Positions 37,472-47,400 are shown, counted from the stretch's first letter. The stretch: 64,000 nucleotides of DNA from an uncultured Acidobacteriia bacterium (GCA_903875575.1 CAIQWJ010000024.1:1-64000); one strand, 5' to 3'. The notes: generated by a model not told the origin, from the sequence alone. Program-made: numbers and translations.

Positions 37472-37497
37472 ACTGGCATGTGCTAACCCATTAGCAC
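37463..37497. promoter_or_regulatory. Tandem BlaI-type operator dyads
   Basis: Two dyads lie 17 bases apart. The first (37463-37478), TGCTAA-TGTA-CTGGCA, is imperfect. The second (37480-37497), GTGCTAA-CCCA-TTAGCAC, is a perfect 7-bp inverted repeat with a four-base centre. They overlap the -10 and the transcription start region of the blaI promoter. BlaI/MecI repressors are known to bind short dyads of this geometry and to regulate their own operon. Binding here is inferred. Confidence 0.7.
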
Positions 37498-37512
37498 GCC
37501 GGGAGCGCTGTT

Positions 37513-37902
37513 ATGAGTCCGGATATCGGAAGTCAGTTAGGCCGCAGAGAGCGGCAAATCGTGGAAATTCTCTATCGTCTCGGCAGCGCCAGTGTGGCGG
37601 AGGTTTTGGCCAACCTGCCTGATCCGCCCAGCTATTCCGCCGTTCGCGGCATGTTGGGCCTTCTCGGTGAGAAGGGCCACGTCAGCCATCGACGTGACGG
37701 CATGAAATACGTCTACTCCCCGGTGATCGCGCCCACCAAAGCGCGGCAATCCGCCCTCCGCCATCTGGTCTCCACGTTTTTCGAGGGTTCTCCCGCGGCC
37801 GCTGCCGCAGCGCTTCTGGAAATGTCCGACGACCGTCTGACACCGGACGACAGGAAACAACTCTCGGCCCTGATTGCCCGTTGTGAAGGAGAAGGAAAAT
37901 GA
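37513..37902 (+). CDS. BlaI/MecI/CopY-family transcriptional repressor
   Basis: 129-residue winged-helix repressor. The N-terminal DNA-binding domain is recognisable (LGRRERQIVEILYRLGSASVAEVLANLPDP...YSAVRGMLGLLGEKGHVSH) and a C-terminal dimerisation helix follows. It has a good ribosome site (GGAG eight bases before ATG). Its stop is fused to the start of the M56/BlaR1-like gene (ATGA). In known systems the membrane sensor triggers cleavage of BlaI and derepression. The target genes here probably include this operon, judging by the operator dyads upstream. Confidence 0.9.
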   Translation: MSPDIGSQLGRRERQIVEILYRLGSASVAEVLANLPDPPSYSAVRGMLGLLGEKGHVSHRRDGMKYVYSPVIAPTKARQSALRHLVSTFFEGSPAAAAAALLEMSDDRLTPDDRKQLSALIARCEGEGK

Positions 37903-39728
37903 CCAACCTGACTGCCCTGCCCTTCGTTCTGGAAGTTTTCCGGAAGTCCGGCGCAGCCTTTGGCACCGCACTCGCCGTCAACGCCTTCCTGCGCAACAAA
38001 TCCGCCGACGTGCGGCGTCTGATCCTGGCCACCGCCGTGGTTGCCGTGTTGGCCGCGGCCCTCGCGTACCCCCTGCTGCCCCGCTGGGCCGCCGTTGTGC
38101 CCGCCTGGTTCCCGTCCAACGAAACAGCCGAAGCAACACAAACCGCACCTGTGACTCAGATTGTCGTAGCATCCGCACCAGACCCGGTAGTTTCCGCTGA
38201 AACGCAGCGAAGCGCCCCAACTTCCCCGAAGAATTCCGCACCGCAAATCCTGCCATGGCTTTGGCTCGCCGGGACCACACTGCTCCTGACTCGCTTCTTC
38301 GTTGGCCTGTATGGTCTGCGCCGGCTCAGGCGCTCATCAACTCAGGCACCCATTTATAGCGGATCGGACAGCATCGAGATCCTGCAAAGCGATGCCATCG
38401 CTGCACCCGTGACCTGGGGAGTCTCCCGGCACGTCATCCTTCTTCCCACAGGCTTTGAAGATCTCCCGTCCGATTGCCGCGACGCCGTACTCTGCCATGA
38501 ACAGGCTCATATCCGGAACCACGACTTCCTGCTGCGCTGTCTCGCTGAGTTCGTGCGGGCCATCGTTTGGTTCCAGCCGCTGGCCTGGCTCGTCCGCCGT
38601 CAATTGCGCGAAGAACAGGAACTCAGCAGCGACGATTGCGTCCTCGAATCGGGCGGCAAGCCCTCCGCCTACGCGAAACTCCTCATGGATTGGGATCTCA
38701 CTCCCTCCGGAGCGAACACCTTAACGGCGGTTGGCATGGCGCATCGTTCCTGTCTGAAGCGGCGGCTCTATGCGCTGCTCGATCAGAATCTGCGACGAGA
38801 TCGAGTCACCACCGCACCCGCACTGGCAACGGGGCTGATTGGCCTGGCGATGGCACTCCCGCTCGCCGCGATCACGTTCACTCGGCAAACACCCCCCGTT
38901 CCGGTCACTCCACCTGCGGTACAAGCTGTAGCGGCTGGAACCATAGCAGCTGTTGCGAACCCGCAGTCCCCTGCCCGCCGCGAATCGAGAATTCAGTTGG
39001 CGCAGGCACGACCCAACCCGACGCCTCCGGCACCACCGCCACCACCTCCTCCACCGCCTCCCGCGCCTCCCGCGTCGGCGAATCCGCAAGCGACAGCACA
39101 GTTCAGCCCACGGGCGCACCATGTGGTTACCACGGCCTTGGTCATTGTGGATGCCACGGTCAAAGATCAAAACGGCAGGACCATAGACAACCTCGCTGCC
39201 AATGACTTTGTCGTGCTCGAAGACGATAGAACCCAGCACATCAGCGTGTTTGAATTCCAGCAGGGGCCGTCAAATTACTACGTCCTCGGCTATTACACGA
39301 CCAACAACAAACTCGACGGCAGCTACCGAAAGACCGCGGTCATGCTGAAGAACGTGACGGCAAAAGTGGATTACCGCGCCGGTTACTACGCGGGGTACCC
39401 GCCAAGCCCGGCCCCCACAATCACCGTGGACGGTGTCACGGACATGGACATGGCCAGGAGAATGACCCCGGCAATGCTCATCGCAAATCGCGACCCCGAG
39501 TACTCCGAAGAGGCCCGAAAAGCCAAGTACTCGGGCACCGTGCAATTGCTCGTCAGCATCGACGCTGCCGGGCTTATTACGGACGCCATGGTGGAAAAGA
39601 GCCTGGGCATGGGCCTGGATGAAAAAGCCATCGAGGCAGTGCGCCGATGGAGATTCAAACCAGCCTCCCTCAATGGCCAGCCGGTTGCCTCGCAGATCGA
39701 TGTGGATGTGCTCTTCAAGCTTTTCTGA
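37899..39728 (+). CDS. BlaR1-like M56 metallopeptidase with VWFA remnant and TonB C-terminus
   Basis: 609-residue membrane protein. The M56 peptidase has its zinc site HEQAH at 200-204 and a downstream SSDDCVLESGG block. Transmembrane helices flank it at about 35-55, 115-135 and 310-330. A proline-rich hinge (about residues 372-395) leads to a segment that starts like the acidobacterial VWFA-related domain (DATVKDQNGRTIDNLAANDF) but passes straight to that domain's usual end (YYVLGYY...DYRAGYYAG), without the VWA core. The last 85 residues are a TonB-type C-terminal domain (YSEEARKAKYSGTVQLLVSID ... AVRRWRFKPA). No penicillin-binding sensor domain is seen, so the ligand is unknown. Confidence 0.88.
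   Translation: MTNLTALPFVLEVFRKSGAAFGTALAVNAFLRNKSADVRRLILATAVVAVLAAALAYPLLPRWAAVVPAWFPSNETAEATQTAPVTQIVVASAPDPVVSAETQRSAPTSPKNSAPQILPWLWLAGTTLLLTRFFVGLYGLRRLRRSSTQAPIYSGSDSIEILQSDAIAAPVTWGVSRHVILLPTGFEDLPSDCRDAVLCHEQAHIRNHDFLLRCLAEFVRAIVWFQPLAWLVRRQLREEQELSSDDCVLESGGKPSAYAKLLMDWDLTPSGANTLTAVGMAHRSCLKRRLYALLDQNLRRDRVTTAPALATGLIGLAMALPLAAITFTRQTPPVPVTPPAVQAVAAGTIAAVANPQSPARRESRIQLAQARPNPTPPAPPPPPPPPPPAPPASANPQATAQFSPRAHHVVTTALVIVDATVKDQNGRTIDNLAANDFVVLEDDRTQHISVFEFQQGPSNYYVLGYYTTNNKLDGSYRKTAVMLKNVTAKVDYRAGYYAGYPPSPAPTITVDGVTDMDMARRMTPAMLIANRDPEYSEEARKAKYSGTVQLLVSIDAAGLITDAMVEKSLGMGLDEKAIEAVRRWRFKPASLNGQPVASQIDVDVLFKLF
39013..39085 (+). repeat. Proline-codon low-complexity tract
   Basis: Near-continuous CCN codons encode a run of prolines and alanines that joins the membrane peptidase part of the BlaR1-like protein to its periplasmic C-terminal domains. 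It is a spacer of the kind seen in TonB proteins, and the tract is prone to length variation. Confidence 0.7.
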
Positions 39729-39746
39729 TATTGCGAGGTCGTAACC

Positions 39747-40616
39747 ATGCCGAGATCCATACGAGCCGGCCAGTCCATGACCATCTGCCTTGTGTCAGCC
39801 GTGTGCGCAGCGTGCATGGTGCCTGGCATCGTCCTGTCGCAACAACCCCCGGCACCGCAGCCTCGCTTCGACGTCGCATCTGTGAAGCCCAGCCCAGCTC
39901 CGGCAACTCACTTTGCCTTCCGGCTGGATGAACATGGTGTGGACTTCGGCAACATACCCCTGGAAACAATCGTAGAGACCGCGTTTGGAATCGATTCTTA
40001 CCAGGTCAAAGCACCCGGATGGTTCCTGGACGCGCGTTATGACATCCTCGCGCAGGCCCCTCCTGGCGCGACCCGAGCGCAAGTAGCCGAAATGCTGCGC
40101 GCCCTGCTGGCAGATCGCTTTCAAATGAAGTCGCACACCGAGGACAGGCCGTCGACGGTATATGCGCTTCTCGTCGGCAAGGGCGGACCAACGATGAAGG
40201 TTGCCAGCGAGGACCCCGCGAAAGTCGATATCGGTGCCCGACAAGTGCTTCAGCGACTAGTGTCAGCCAGCGGTCCGCAGTTCATTCTGCGGGAACCCGG
40301 CCGGATGACTTTTGAGTCAAACAGGATAACGATGGCTGAGTTGGCTCGCGTACTCATGTTTTACGTCGATGTGCCCGTTGTCGATAGGACGCAACTCAAG
40401 GGGACCTGGGAGGTCCAACTCGAGGTGCCTGGTGGGACAAATTACAAGAATCGCCCATCGGCCGCCACTGTGGGTCCGGCTCAGGTCTCAGACCCCGTGG
40501 GGGAGGTCTCTGTCGTAGCCTCAGTTCGTAAACTGGGGCTCGCCCTCGAACGACAGAAGGCACCGGTCTCAACTTTAGTGGTTGATTCCATGAACAGGAG
40601 CCCTACAGAGAATTGA
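39747..40616 (+). CDS. TIGR03435-type exported protein
   Basis: 289-residue protein of the TIGR03435 family, which is greatly expanded in Solibacter-like Acidobacteriota and has no known function. Family marks include a signal peptide, the FDVASVKPS motif after it, a GNIPLETIVETAFGID-type segment, the YDILAQAPPGATRAQVAEMLRALLADRF block and a C-terminal region ending LERQKAPVSTLVVDS. It follows the BlaR1-like gene by 18 bases and overlaps the next family member by four. The association with BlaI/BlaR1 is common in this lineage. Confidence 0.85.
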   Translation: MPRSIRAGQSMTICLVSAVCAACMVPGIVLSQQPPAPQPRFDVASVKPSPAPATHFAFRLDEHGVDFGNIPLETIVETAFGIDSYQVKAPGWFLDARYDILAQAPPGATRAQVAEMLRALLADRFQMKSHTEDRPSTVYALLVGKGGPTMKVASEDPAKVDIGARQVLQRLVSASGPQFILREPGRMTFESNRITMAELARVLMFYVDVPVVDRTQLKGTWEVQLEVPGGTNYKNRPSAATVGPAQVSDPVGEVSVVASVRKLGLALERQKAPVSTLVVDSMNRSPTEN

Positions 40617-41404
40617 CAGCCGCCAACTGTATCGTCGGACGCCGCACGTTTCTACTGCTCCCGGCGGTAGCGATTCTCATCCCTTACCCTGTTCAGGGAC
40701 AGAAACCGACGCCCCGTTTCACGACCGCATCAATTTCACTGTCGAAGGAAAGGCCCACACATCAGAATCCAGCCATCTTAAGCATCGGCCATGGCACCGT
40801 GAAGTTTCGCATGGCCGGTTACCGCAGCTTGATTCTCGCAGCCTATCCGATGCCGGTCCACGCGGTTGTATGGCCGATACAGCCAATGGCCTTTTACGAC
40901 GTCACCGCAACCTACCCTTCAGCCTCGACGCCCTCCGAGATTCAAGCCATGTTCCAGGCTCTCCTGAAGATCCGGCTCGGGCTACAGTGCCATTGGGAGA
41001 CCCGACCTCTGGATCTATATCTACTGAGCGCGAACCCAGACGGAACAAAGCTGGTGCGCTCTACGCAGACACCCAACCCGAGCTCCGAGTTGGTTCTGCG
41101 TTCAAACGGAGGCTGGCATTTGTGGCGAACCGGTCCCGTGCAGGCGTTTTCCACCCACGATCCTATTGAGGGCTATGGCAACTTCCTGAGCCGCCCCGTG
41201 GAAGACTCGACAGGCCTCGGGGGCTTCTGGGAAATGCACATCAACGTGCCTCCGGACCCGAGCGCGGAACGCGGCTGGAAGGAAGCCGATTTCCTGGCCG
41301 CTTTTGTCGCCCAGCTGGGATTAACCCTGCAACCGAAGACAATTCCCACCAGGATGCTGGTAATCGATCAACTGCTCTCGAAGCCGACACCGCCGAAACG
41401 CTGA
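40613..41404 (+). CDS. TIGR03435-type exported protein (divergent paralogue)
   Basis: 263-residue second member of the same family. The TTG start at 40613 overlaps the previous stop (TTGA). It has an export signal (RRTFLLLPAVAILIPYPVQGQ) with a twin-arginine-like RRTFLLL, the F-T-ASIS segment replacing DVASVK, a YDVTATYPSASTPSEIQAMFQALLKIRLGLQ block and the closing PKTIPTRMLVIDQL motif. It is more divergent than its neighbour. The function is unknown; it is the last gene of the BlaI operon. Confidence 0.75.
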   Translation: MTAANCIVGRRTFLLLPAVAILIPYPVQGQKPTPRFTTASISLSKERPTHQNPAILSIGHGTVKFRMAGYRSLILAAYPMPVHAVVWPIQPMAFYDVTATYPSASTPSEIQAMFQALLKIRLGLQCHWETRPLDLYLLSANPDGTKLVRSTQTPNPSSELVLRSNGGWHLWRTGPVQAFSTHDPIEGYGNFLSRPVEDSTGLGGFWEMHINVPPDPSAERGWKEADFLAAFVAQLGLTLQPKTIPTRMLVIDQLLSKPTPPKR

Positions 41405-41492
41405 ATTCTCCTTACGCGCGCCGGCCGGAATCGTACCGAACCGCGACTGTAAGGAGCGGAACCCAAACTTACTGTTTCAGTGTCCCGCCACG

Positions 41493-41696
41493 CTAAACCG
41501 AAACTTCCACTTCCCGCATCAGGGAACCGGCACGCATATCGGCAACAACGGCCAGATACTCCCGAATCGCATCCTGGATATTCTCCAGTGCTTCCTTCTC
41601 GGTCGTCCCTTGCGACCAGCAACCAGGCAGGCCTGGGCGGGAAACCGAGAAACCTTCCTCAGAAGGCATCAGAACAACCTTGTAGCGAGTGTTCAC
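41493..41696 (-). CDS. Solitary HicB-family antitoxin-like protein
   Basis: 67-residue protein with the partial RNase H-like HicB fold: YKVVLMPSEEGFSVSRPGLPGCWSQG, then TTEKEALENIQDAIREYL. The start is GTG at 41696. HicB normally neutralises the HicA mRNA interferase, but no hicA reading frame is found on either side: 88 bases separate it from the convergent TIGR03435 gene and nine from the upstream hydrolase stop. It also lacks a C-terminal DNA-binding domain. It is therefore an orphan or an independently used HicB-like protein. Confidence 0.8.
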   Translation of the reverse strand: MNTRYKVVLMPSEEGFSVSRPGLPGCWSQGTTEKEALENIQDAIREYLAVVADMRAGSLMREVEVSV

Positions 41697-41705
41697 TTTT
41701 TCATT

Positions 41706-44393
41706 CTACCGCTTCACGCCAACCATCACATACGGCGTTTCCACCTCCAGATCCGGATACATCCGACCATTCCCCTTCGAATCCACCACCTCGACGAAAT
41801 ACATCAGATCCCACTGCTTGTCCACAAACGCGCCCGGAATCCTTCCAGCGTACAAACCTGTCTTCGCATCAAGCGCCATCTCCGCCGTCTGATAATCTTC
41901 CTTCTGGTTCACATGCCGGTACCGCAGACGGATCCACTTGATCCCCGCCGGTGCCGTCACCTTCGCCCGAACCACAAACTCCTGCCCCGGCACCGCCGAC
42001 GACGACGACATTTCTGACCACGGCGACGTCCCCGGCACAAAACTCACCACCGGCAACTTCACACTTTCCCCGCGCACCGCAATCCGCACCGGCTTAGCGT
42101 CAGCCTTCGCAACCGCTGCCTGCCGCTCCGCCTGCAACTGCCCGAACTCAGTCTCCAGCGCCTTCAGTTCATCCTTCCAGTGCCGCGGAAAGCCACGAGG
42201 AGCCGCCCCGAACGCCATGTTGTCGTAATAGTAATCGCCTGCCGCCTCCACCAATTCACGCCATGCCTGCACGGCCTTCCGCTCATCCGCAATCGCCTCG
42301 TCAAACGCCGCAACATCGCCCGCCTGCTTATACAGGTTGTAATTCACGCCACCAAGTTGCCGCCAGGAATGATACCGTGCCAGCGCGGCCAGCATCTTCG
42401 CATCCGTGACATTCGACTTGAACTCATTCCCCGCCGTGCGCCCGCCGAGCCCCTGCTCCGCCTTGGCCACCTCCGCCAGAATCGCCTCCGACGTCTGCGC
42501 AAACCACCGGCTCGTCTCCTCGGGTCGCCGCATCGCTGAATCTGTACCCTGCACGAGACTCGTCGCCTCATCTTTGAGGTTCATAAACTGCTGGACATCG
42601 CTGCCAGACTCCTGCTGCGCGAACTGCGGCAGGCTTCCCATGTGCATCATCTCGGACCAGCCCATTGTCGTCGGGAACATCCGGTAAGGCGAACTTGTTG
42701 CGGTAATCCTCGGCAGCACCTTGCTGGCGAGCTGCTGCGCCTTCATCAAATGAGGCCCGGCCACAGCACCAAACCGCTGCGCGTACTCATGCTCCCAAAC
42801 GTCCGCCGCGGACTGCGGGTTGTAAGCCAGCCGACCCCACACACGATAAAAAGCCCAATACCTCTCGAACTCGTAATCGAAATACTTGTACTGCGGGTTC
42901 AGATAATCGCGCGGCTGCACCTCGGGCGGTTCGCCGAGCATCTTCGTCGCTTCCATCTCCGTCACGGTAATTCCCGAACCGTGATACAAACTCGCATTTA
43001 CCGCCATGCGCCGCGCATACTCCGGGTCAGCCCACGTCAGAATGCGCGTCGTGCCGCCGTTCCAGAGCGCCCAATTCATCGTGTAAGTCTGCGGATACTC
43101 CAGCAGATCGGCATAACCCTGCCGAGCGTCCATCTGGTTCTCTTTATTGATGTGCGTCGGATGAAACGGCAACCCCATCTGCTCCATCCAGATCTTGGTA
43201 TCCAGATGGATGTTGAGGCCCTGCGCCTGCGCATCTTTGATGACCGACTTCGACAGCCCCTTCGCGCGCAACTCCAGCGCCGTACCCTTGTACTTACTGG
43301 TGCTGAAGAAACCGAAGATCTCGTGCCAGAAACCCTCAATCTCGCTATCCAGCAGCCCCGATTCGTTGTGCATCCGGAACTGCGTCTCCGTGATCTCCGG
43401 AAACAATTCGTAGAATCTGTTCAATGCAGCCTTGGTATAGGGCGCAACGTTCTTGCCGTTCAGGCCCCAGACCACGCCGGGGAATGGCTTCGTCCCGTCG
43501 GACGTCCAATTGATTGCGCCCCTCTGTCCGCCACCGCGATAGATGTGTTCCCAAATCCCCGGCTTCACCCGGATACCGCGCTCCGCCGCCAGCCGCAGCA
43601 TCGTCTTGAAGGAATTGAAATTCTCTTTCTGCTGCTCGGGTGTGAGTCCCACCACTTTCACATCCGGAAAACCATCCACATCGAAGAAGTACGGATAGAG
43701 CGGTGCCATGTACCCGCCATCTTCATACCCAAACGTCAGCACGAGTTGGTTGATGCGGTCCTTCGCGAACATGTCGAAGTACCGAACCCAGAATTTCTCG
43801 TCATGCAGGTGGCTTTCGAAATACGCCCGGTTCATCGTGAACATGACGACGCCGCGGTCTCTCAGAAATGGCTTCTCCGTCGCGTCCTTGGCGAATTGAA
43901 ACGGATTACCACCCGACGGAGCCCAGCTCACGCGGTCCGCCAGATCGAGCGCGGCATACATCAGTCCAGCCCCATCAGAACCGGCCAGCAAGACCGCGGG
44001 CTTCCCCTGATAAGTAGCGGTCCTGCGTACCGTCAGCGATTCCGCACCCGCCGGAACCGGCGCGTGCATCTGAACCAAAGTCTTCGCCGCAGCACCGCCA
44101 CCACCCGCGAGCCCAGCCACCAGCACAATATCTGCGCCACCGGCCTGCGCCGTACTCTCGGTAACCGTAATACCCTTCGAGCGAAGGGTCTCTTCCAGTT
44201 TGCTGATGCCATGCCGCGAAGGCGGGTCCACCGTCGGATCCACAATCACCGCAACCTTATGAACGACGACCGCAGCCACTGCTCGCCCGAATTCACCCGA
44301 AGCCGCGCCAGGAGGGCTGGCGGCCTCAATGCCGATGGCCGTTGCCAGCAACGCCGCAGTAATCAAAACCTGATAAGTCGATATGGCACGCAC
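41706..44393 (-). CDS. Putative alpha-glucuronidase-like glycoside hydrolase (GH67/GH115 type)
   Basis: 895-residue exported protein. A signal peptide is followed by a GH67/GH20-type N-terminal alpha/beta domain (about 40-150) with GSDGAGLMYAALDLADRVSW, then a large TIM-barrel region with LVLTFGYEDGGYMAPLYPYFF, RMHNESGLLDSEIEGFWHEIF and a TYTMNWALWNGGTTRILTW strand, a helical segment and a C-terminal beta domain. The architecture is like alpha-glucuronidases that trim glucuronoxylan side chains. I am sure of a glycosidase-like build but not of the exact family or catalytic residues. It is preceded by the PEPCK-like gene, 73 bases away. Confidence 0.6.
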   Translation of the reverse strand: MRAISTYQVLITAALLATAIGIEAASPPGAASGEFGRAVAAVVVHKVAVIVDPTVDPPSRHGISKLEETLRSKGITVTESTAQAGGADIVLVAGLAGGGGAAAKTLVQMHAPVPAGAESLTVRRTATYQGKPAVLLAGSDGAGLMYAALDLADRVSWAPSGGNPFQFAKDATEKPFLRDRGVVMFTMNRAYFESHLHDEKFWVRYFDMFAKDRINQLVLTFGYEDGGYMAPLYPYFFDVDGFPDVKVVGLTPEQQKENFNSFKTMLRLAAERGIRVKPGIWEHIYRGGGQRGAINWTSDGTKPFPGVVWGLNGKNVAPYTKAALNRFYELFPEITETQFRMHNESGLLDSEIEGFWHEIFGFFSTSKYKGTALELRAKGLSKSVIKDAQAQGLNIHLDTKIWMEQMGLPFHPTHINKENQMDARQGYADLLEYPQTYTMNWALWNGGTTRILTWADPEYARRMAVNASLYHGSGITVTEMEATKMLGEPPEVQPRDYLNPQYKYFDYEFERYWAFYRVWGRLAYNPQSAADVWEHEYAQRFGAVAGPHLMKAQQLASKVLPRITATSSPYRMFPTTMGWSEMMHMGSLPQFAQQESGSDVQQFMNLKDEATSLVQGTDSAMRRPEETSRWFAQTSEAILAEVAKAEQGLGGRTAGNEFKSNVTDAKMLAALARYHSWRQLGGVNYNLYKQAGDVAAFDEAIADERKAVQAWRELVEAAGDYYYDNMAFGAAPRGFPRHWKDELKALETEFGQLQAERQAAVAKADAKPVRIAVRGESVKLPVVSFVPGTSPWSEMSSSSAVPGQEFVVRAKVTAPAGIKWIRLRYRHVNQKEDYQTAEMALDAKTGLYAGRIPGAFVDKQWDLMYFVEVVDSKGNGRMYPDLEVETPYVMVGVKR

Positions 44394-44466
44394 GATGATC
44401 TGCTCCTGGGTTCTACCAGGAAAGTCTATCGCGTTCGGTCTCGGTTCAGGCGGATACGTCCCGCAC

Positions 44467-47400
44467 TCACTGCAGGTGGAACGGATCCGCCCCGATCGTA
44501 CCCCGCAACTCTGCCAGATACTCTGCTAAACCAACCCGTGCCAGTTCCGCCTTCGCCGCCGCAAGACCTTCCGCCCCCGCAGCCTCCAGCGCCGCCACAT
44601 GCCGCTGCCAGAGCGCAATATCACGCTTCTGCTTCACAGCCAGCCGCTCCGCATACCAGTCACTCGCCATCAGCGCCTCGCGCGTAAACAGCGCGCGAAT
44701 CGAGGGATCGTCCACACCTTTGCCTTCATAGTGCCCGTGCGCCATGACGTGCAGCAACGCGCGAACCGGCGGGCAAGCCGCCTCCACGCTGCCGTCCTCA
44801 AAGTAATTGAGCGCCACAGTCCGCTGCGCCTCGCAGATCGCCTCAATCCCCGCTACAAAGTTCCCCATGTCCTGCTTCTCCGGCTTGAGCAACTCCTCCG
44901 GGAATACAGACCCCGGCAGTTCGAAAATCCTGCCCAGGAAGCGGTCCACAAACAACTCCGTAATCCGATACCCCAGCCGGCTCGCCAGCACGCGCCTGCC
45001 TTCGTAGTCGAAATCTTCCACGCGTTCCAGCAGTCCCTTCTCAATCAGGAACTTCGGCTCCCGCTCATAAACGCGCATCCGGCACCATAGTTCCGGCACC
45101 AGCATCGAGTTGTCGTGGTCCACTTTATACTGCGGGCCAATATGACCCGCCGCTGTAGTGAACCCGCCATACCCGGTCACAATCGCCGACACCAGCGCAT
45201 TATTCACATCCACGATCGGCCAAAGCGCGTTGAACGGTCCCTTGGTGAGCGCGCCCTCACTCCCGAACCCGGTGGTCGAAGGCGACTTCCCCGTCAGGCT
45301 GCAGATGAAATCCATAAACAGCTCCGGCAGTTCCTGATAGTGAATCGGGTTATAAACAGCCAGCGGCGGAATCCCCGCCTTCACATCCGGCGGGTTATTG
45401 CGCCGCCCGGCCAGCACCGCATTCACCGGAAAGTACACTCGCTCTTCCGACGGAATCTCGCGCGCCAGCCGCGTTCCCACCTCAGCCAGATACGCGCCCT
45501 GCGGATTCACCAGATCGGGCCGTCTTTGCAGGTACCGCGGATTCTTCGAAGGCGAACCATCCACCATGCGCGGATGCGCCGACGACACCACGAACCCCTT
45601 CCCCTTCGCCGCGAAATTTCCGAGCAGCGTCTTCATCGGCTCCGTATACTGGTCGAACTCCACAATGTGGTCCACCAGTTCCTTCGCCTGCTCCACGCTC
45701 AGCGGTTCGAAATTAGAAAGGAAATTCCCGGGTGCAGACAGATCGGCCTCGGCATCTTTGTCGAAGCCGCGATGAATCGCGTCGTCAGGGCGCTGGAACA
45801 ACCGCTCTTCGCAGTTTTCCACCAGCTTCACGCTCAAATGCGAATACTCCGGATCCAGATACTTCAGACTCTCCCGAGGCAGCACCATGGAAGCTGTAAT
45901 ATCGTCTTCCACCTGCACCTTGTCCGCGGCATTGAAGTCCGGACGCAGCTTGTAAATCCGCCACGACCCATTCGGCTCATAACCCATCCGCAGATAGTTA
46001 CCCACCAGCTTCTGGTCCCGGTACTTGAGCTCATGGCCTTCGTGGCCATTGATCCGGTCCACCGTGAAATACTTCCGCCAGTCCTCGCCCCAATATGGCC
46101 GGTAGTAACGTTTCACCGTGACAATCAACTGCCGAATCGTCTGCGGCAGCTTCCGCACCCACTCGTTGTACTCGTCGGAATAATCCTTTGAAGGAGTGAG
46201 CAGCTTGATCACGGAACCCAACGATCGCTCCGGACTCAGTAGCGGGCGCGACACCCCGGCATTCGGCAGCGGATTCCTGTACCGCTTCCCGAAGTCCTTC
46301 TTAAGAATCTCTTCCACCGCTTCGAAATCGCTATGATAATCGCGGACGTATACCGTCCCCTTCAAAATGATGGTTGCCAGAGACTTCGAAATCTCAGATT
46401 TGCCGCCGCCGGAAACCGTGCACGGCTTGTGGCAAAGCACGCCATCCGCGCGCGACGCAATCAGACGCCACGCAGCACCGCCGGGCTGTTTCTCCAGCCG
46501 GATCTTGGTTCCCCACGGCAGTACGTAAACCTCATCCGGTCGCAGCACCAGCCGCTGCTCGCCACCTTCGAGCGCCCACTTCACGCAGCCTTCACTCACC
46601 AGGAAATCAGCATTCTCCGGCACATAGAAGATGTTCGGATACGTGCGATCCACCGCATACCGGCCCGGCTTGATCTCCACCCGGTCGCCCAGGTATTGCA
46701 TCGCGGCCTCAAACACCACCTGCTTGGTCAGTACCGTGCGACCCGCGAAGAACTCCTGACCCAGCACATACGCCGGAAACGCAATCGCACCGCCGGCATG
46801 CTCTTCCTCGCACATCCCGAACAGGTTTGTCGCGTAGCTGATCTGCGTCTTGACTTCTTTCTTGCAATAACCGTAATAGTTGTCCGCGATGATCGTAACC
46901 ACCACGCCCCGGGAATCGCGGCACGTCAGCTTGAAGGCCGAACCGCCGTTATAGATCTCGCCCGCATCCTTCCAGCACATCCCGTCCCGCCGCTGCAACG
47001 CTGTCGCATCTTCAAAACGGGGCAGCCCCAGATCTTTCTTCTTCAGCCCCACAAGGTGCGGCGCCAGAATCACGCAACCCGTATGGCCGGACCAGTGGTT
47101 CACATCCAGAGCGGCGTCATTCTCCGGCAGATACGGATCGCCCGCATTGCCAAAGATGCTCTCCACAAAATCCAGATTGCTCACCAGACTCGCCGGAGCG
47201 AAAAACCGCGTCTCCATGCTCTTCGCAGGGGACTTGCCACCGGCGGGCGAGATCAACGGACGCAGCAACAGACTCACAAAGAACCGCGCATGCTCCGGCT
47301 GATCCGCCGTAAATGGCAGCGCCAGTACGTCCTCGGGAGGATTCAGCGCCGCCGTCAGCAGGCGCTTGAAAACAACCTTCGGCACGCCGATCTTATCCGC

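Noticed and set aside
41405-41492. Possible hicA downstream of hicB
   Set aside because: Only 88 bases are available and no cysteine-free HicA-like frame of 55-80 codons fits.
42642-44687. 681-codon open frame on the plus strand
   Set aside because: Antisense to the GH67/GH115-like hydrolase, with arginine/histidine-rich low-complexity translation and no domain.
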